64,000 bases of DNA from assembly GCA_028139285.1 (NCBI GenBank), contig JAOINI010000003.1, positions 1-64,000 on the forward strand, read 5' to 3'. How positions within the stretch are numbered: position 1 is the first letter of the stretch; every line of letters begins with the position of its first letter. Below, in pieces: positions 61,023 to 64,000 of the stretch. The stretch is from Candidatus Pelagibacter sp. (GTDB lineage Bacteria > Pseudomonadota > Alphaproteobacteria > Pelagibacterales > Pelagibacteraceae). Position numbers and translations under genes: made by a program. The notes under the pieces are model-generated. The model was given only the letters and a program-made list of their open reading frames with translations, was not told the DNA's origin and searched no databases.

Positions 61023-63078
61023 GATTTGCTTTACTAACAATACCTTTTTCTTCCATCATATCAATAATTCTAGCAGCTCTATTATATCCGATTTGTAATT
61101 TTCTCTGCAGAAAGCTTGTAGAGGCTTTTCCTTCAGCTTTTATGATTTCTACAGCCTGATTGAATAATTCATCTCCATCCCCTTCGCTACCAGGAGTTAA
61201 TGAACTTTCTGTTGTTTCTTGGGAAGTAATTTCTTCCATGTAATCTGGTTCACCTTGTGCTCTTAATGAGTTTGTAATATTTTCAATTTCTTGTTCAGAA
61301 ACGTAAGGTCCATGAATTCTAACTATTCTGTTTGCTGATGACATGAATAACATATCTCCTTTTCCAAGTAATTGTTCAGCACCCTGCTCTCCTAGAATTG
61401 TTCTACTATCGATCTTAGAACTAACTTGAAAAGATATTCTTGTTGGAAAATTCGCTTTTATTGTACCTGTTATTACATCAACACTTGGTCTTTGTGTAGC
61501 CATGATGATATGAATACCGGCAGCTCTGGCCATTTGGGATAATTTTTGAATGTAGTTTTCAATTTCTTTTCCAGCTACAAGCATTAGGTCTGACATCTCA
61601 TCAACTACTACAACGATGTAAGGCATTTTAAGCTTGTGCTTTGCATTATAGCCATCAATGTTTCTAACCCCTACCTTGCTCATTAACTTATATCTGCTAT
61701 TCATCTCTTTGACTGTCCATGATAAAGCTGACGTAGCTTTTTTAGCGTCAGTAATAACTGGAGTTAATAGATGTGGTATTCCTTCGTAAGTAGATAGCTC
61801 TAACATTTTTGGATCAATTAAAATAAACTTACAAAGATCTGGACTTAGTTTGTAAAGTAGAGAAACAATTATTGTGTTAATACAAACAGACTTTCCTGAG
61901 CCAGTGGTACCTGCAATCAAAAGATGAGGCATTGATGTTAAATCACCAACAATAGGCATTCCTGAAATACTTTTTCCTAGTGCTATAGGAAGTCTCACAT
62001 CTTTCTTTTGAAATTTATCAAAAGAAATAATCTCTCTTAGTGATACGCCCTCTCTTTCCTCGTTTGGAATTTCAATTCCAACAGTGTTTTTTCCTGGAAT
62101 GACGGAAACTCTTGTAGAAGTTGAACTAGTATTTCTTGCTAAATCCTCAGATAAGTTAATTATTTTTGACACTTTTACACCAGGCGCTGGTTCAAATTCA
62201 TAAAGGCTTACTACAGGACCATTATTAATTGTTTTAATTTTGCCATCTATACCAAAGTCTAACAATACTTTTTCCATAAACTCAGCATCGGGACGATTTT
62301 TATTTCCATCAGAACTAAGTTTAGATAAATTTTTTTCTAAATAATTTATATCTGGTAATTTATATTTAGTTTTTGAAGTAACTTGCTCTGTTCTAGAAAC
62401 CGTGTCATTATCAAATGAAAAAGATTGCTGTGGTTTATCTAAAGTCTGTGGCTGATCTTCAATATTAATTTTACTAAAATCTGGTTCAACATTTTCCACA
62501 GGCTTTGTTCTAAAAAGTGAAATAATTACTGAGAATACTTTTTTATAATTTATATCAGCTGAAAATGAAAAAAATATTATAGTTAATAAAAGTAGTCCAT
62601 AAATTGAATATGTATTATCAATCCAAGGAGCCCAAGTATTAATAAAGTTATATGTTATTTTTCCAACAAAACCTGAATTACCATTATCAATCAACCAAAA
62701 GGAATTATCAAATGTTAAATAGATAAAAACTGTACCTACAGTCAAATAAGCTGCAACTAAAAACAATTTTAAAATTATTCTTTTTAATTCTTTCTTTATT
62801 ATTAAATCTAATCCCCAAAATAAAAAATTAAGTAATAATAAAAAAGAAGCCAAACCAAAACTTTGTAATAAAAAATCTGCGACGCTACTTCCATAAATCC
62901 CAAAAAAATTTTGGATCTCGAAGGTCCTATCTCCATAAATGAATGAAGGATCTTCAGGAGAATATGTTGTAAAAGCGATTGCTAGTGCGACACTTGATAA
63001 AACTAAGATCAAACCTAGTAATTCAAAGGTTCGCTTTTTCAAAAAATTTGTTACACTATCTAAAAAGTTTGTATTCAT
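60997..63078 (-). CDS. ftsK: DNA translocase FtsK
   Basis: FtsK moves chromosome termini through the septum and activates XerCD at dif. Four N-terminal helices (about 18-36, 70-94, 103-122, 160-172) anchor it. The linker is short (about 190-240). The motor has Walker A LLIAGTTGSGKSVCINT at 387-403, Walker B YIVVVVDEMSDLM near 480 and MATQRPSVDVITG. The C-terminal winged-helix gamma domain (STSFLQRKLQIGYNRAARIIDMMEEKGIV) reads KOPS sites. At 693 aa the linker is much shorter than in E. coli. Confidence 0.97.
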   Translation of the reverse strand: MNTNFLDSVTNFLKKRTFELLGLILVLSSVALAIAFTTYSPEDPSFIYGDRTFEIQNFFGIYGSSVADFLLQSFGLASFLLLLNFLFWGLDLIIKKELKRIILKLFLVAAYLTVGTVFIYLTFDNSFWLIDNGNSGFVGKITYNFINTWAPWIDNTYSIYGLLLLTIIFFSFSADINYKKVFSVIISLFRTKPVENVEPDFSKINIEDQPQTLDKPQQSFSFDNDTVSRTEQVTSKTKYKLPDINYLEKNLSKLSSDGNKNRPDAEFMEKVLLDFGIDGKIKTINNGPVVSLYEFEPAPGVKVSKIINLSEDLARNTSSTSTRVSVIPGKNTVGIEIPNEEREGVSLREIISFDKFQKKDVRLPIALGKSISGMPIVGDLTSMPHLLIAGTTGSGKSVCINTIIVSLLYKLSPDLCKFILIDPKMLELSTYEGIPHLLTPVITDAKKATSALSWTVKEMNSRYKLMSKVGVRNIDGYNAKHKLKMPYIVVVVDEMSDLMLVAGKEIENYIQKLSQMARAAGIHIIMATQRPSVDVITGTIKANFPTRISFQVSSKIDSRTILGEQGAEQLLGKGDMLFMSSANRIVRIHGPYVSEQEIENITNSLRAQGEPDYMEEITSQETTESSLTPGSEGDGDELFNQAVEIIKAEGKASTSFLQRKLQIGYNRAARIIDMMEEKGIVSKANHVGKREVL

Positions 63079-63133
63079 TACGAATCGTTTACGTACTTTT
63101 TACCATTTTTATGAAAGTGTTAAAAATTTTTAT

Positions 63134-64000
63134 ATGACAAAACAGAGAATATGCATTGTCGGAGACGGTCTTTCAGGTTTAATGACAGCTGTAGTTTTAG
63201 CTAAAGTGCCGGGTGTAGAGGTAAACTTAATAGCTAAAAAAGGTATAAAAAACGCAGATAAAAGGACTACTGCTATTTCAGATACAAACTATAATTTCAT
63301 TAATCACAATATTACAAGTTTGGGAGAAAAGTTGTTCTGGCCATCTAAAAAAATTGAGCTTTTTTACGAAACTTCTAAAGAAAATATAAATTTTTTAAAT
63401 CTAAACGAAGCCAATTCTAATCTTATGTATGTTTTTGAAAATTATAAAATTAAAAATGTATTATTGAAAGAAATTTCAAAAAATAAAATTAAATTAATCA
63501 GAAAGAATGTAAAAAACTTAGATGAATTGAAAAATTATGATTTAATTATCCTCTGTATAGGAGGACAATCTAAAATTTACAATAACATAACAAAAATTAG
63601 ATCTATCAAAAAAGATTATAAAGAAATAGCCATTACAGGATATGTAAAACACAAATTTAAGACTCTCAACACCAGCCAATTCTTTTTAAAAGAAGGTCCG
63701 TTGGCAATACTTCCTTTTTCAAAAAATTATTTCTCTTTTGTTTGGAGTGTAAAAAAATATTTTTTCGAAAATAATTCAAAAAAAATTTCAACTTTAGTTA
63801 AAAACAAAATATTAGAAATATTGAAAAATAAACAAGATATAACCATTAGTAATATTCAGTCGTATCCTATTTCTCTTAGTTTAAGGAGACAGTATCATCA
63901 AAAAAATATATTAATTCTTGGTGAGGGTTTGCACACTATTCATCCTGTAGCTGGACAAGGCTTTAATCTTGTTCTTAGGGATATCAAAAAATTAAAAGAA
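63134..64000 (+). CDS. UbiH/UbiF-family FAD monooxygenase, C-terminus cut by window end
   Basis: The frame is open from the ATG at 63134 to the edge (289 codons). The N-terminal FAD loop reads RICIVGDGLSGLMTA. DKRTTAIS near 48 matches the RTTALS motif of ubiquinone hydroxylases. LGEGLHTIHPVAGQGFNLVLRDI near 265 is the second FAD signature. These enzymes hydroxylate the ubiquinone ring. A place beside ftsK and lolA is usual in alphaproteobacteria. Which ring position it hydroxylates cannot be told. Confidence 0.88.
   Translation, partial: MTKQRICIVGDGLSGLMTAVVLAKVPGVEVNLIAKKGIKNADKRTTAISDTNYNFINHNITSLGEKLFWPSKKIELFYETSKENINFLNLNEANSNLMYVFENYKIKNVLLKEISKNKIKLIRKNVKNLDELKNYDLIILCIGGQSKIYNNITKIRSIKKDYKEIAITGYVKHKFKTLNTSQFFLKEGPLAILPFSKNYFSFVWSVKKYFFENNSKKISTLVKNKILEILKNKQDITISNIQSYPISLSLRRQYHQKNILILGEGLHTIHPVAGQGFNLVLRDIKKLKE

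Noticed and set aside
1..64000. CRISPR arrays, prophage, insertion sequences, integrases or toxin-antitoxin pairs
   Set aside because: I looked for regularly spaced repeats, transposase or integrase motifs and short paired genes and saw none. Gene content and compactness look like core genome.

Overview
This window looks like a chromosomal segment from a marine SAR11-type alphaproteobacterium (Pelagibacterales, 'Candidatus Pelagibacter'-like). The evidence is a very AT-rich sequence, tightly packed genes with many 1-30 bp overlaps, few Shine-Dalgarno sites, alphaproteobacterial gene orders (rpsP-trmD-rplS; rpe-heparinase-like-purH; rho-hem genes-hemE // ppsR-maf-aroE-coaE-dnaQ-secB), a TRAP transporter, and glycolate oxidation genes of the kind expected in an oligotrophic heterotroph. 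The placement is inferred from protein content and gene order, not from a 16S gene. I see no phage, insertion sequence, CRISPR array or rRNA gene. There is one tRNA gene.

Layout. (1) 1-4.6 kb holds translation and protein targeting genes: rplS (partial), trmD, rpsP with an unusual charged repeat tail, and ffh on the minus strand, then a GC-richer hairpin-rich intergenic block, then dapF and ftsY on the plus strand. (2) 4.5-18.3 kb is a long minus-strand run for small organic acids: FMN-dependent 2-hydroxyacid dehydrogenase, aminotransferase, GlcDEF glycolate oxidase, D-2-hydroxyacid dehydrogenase, TRAP transporter DctPQM, amidase, a small membrane protein, an EamA transporter and an alpha/beta hydrolase. 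A likely economy is uptake of 2-hydroxy or 2-oxo acids, oxidation to glyoxylate or pyruvate, and transamination to glycine or alanine. (3) 18.3-23.5 kb holds a PagL-like outer-membrane protein, cytochrome c maturation genes ccmCDEFGH and hspQ. (4) 23.5-33.8 kb is mixed housekeeping: yciB, DUF2794, a BI-1 protein, an aldo/keto reductase, an IalB-like protein, argG, a PsiE-like protein, folD, yggT, mscS, hemD, hemC, tsaD and an EVE-domain protein. (5) 33.8-39.3 kb is acetate metabolism: an acetyl-CoA synthetase with a polybasic N-terminal tail, an unknown conserved-looking protein, and a two-subunit sodium:solute symporter carrying an EF-hand loop. (6) 39.3-44.5 kb holds rpe, a heparinase-like gene, purH, phhB, a fluoroacetate dehalogenase-like gene and tRNA-Gly(GCC), which abuts the dehalogenase start.

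(7) 44.6-54.6 kb has the arrangement known around alphaproteobacterial replication origins. Rho and hemJ-hemH-hemE run leftward, ppsR-maf-aroE-coaE-dnaQ run rightward, and secB, fxsA, a Tim44-like gene and smr follow. The 271-bp hemE/ppsR gap (49020-49290) is my best candidate for oriC. It contains two TTATACAT words 11 bp apart, a 52-nt near-perfect palindrome (19 bp paired), and an inverted, helically phased array of AACAT/TGTTAA words. (8) 54.6-64 kb holds hslUV, a histidine operon segment (hisB-H-A-F-E, then HIT and GNAT genes), and convergently lolA and ftsK, with a ubiH-family gene cut by the window end.

No gap between genes exceeds 300 bases. The items most worth a second look are the origin-region architecture, the ffh/dapF hairpin block, the tRNA-dehalogenase junction, the two low-complexity charged tails (S16 and Acs), and the terminator-like hairpins embedded in coding ends.
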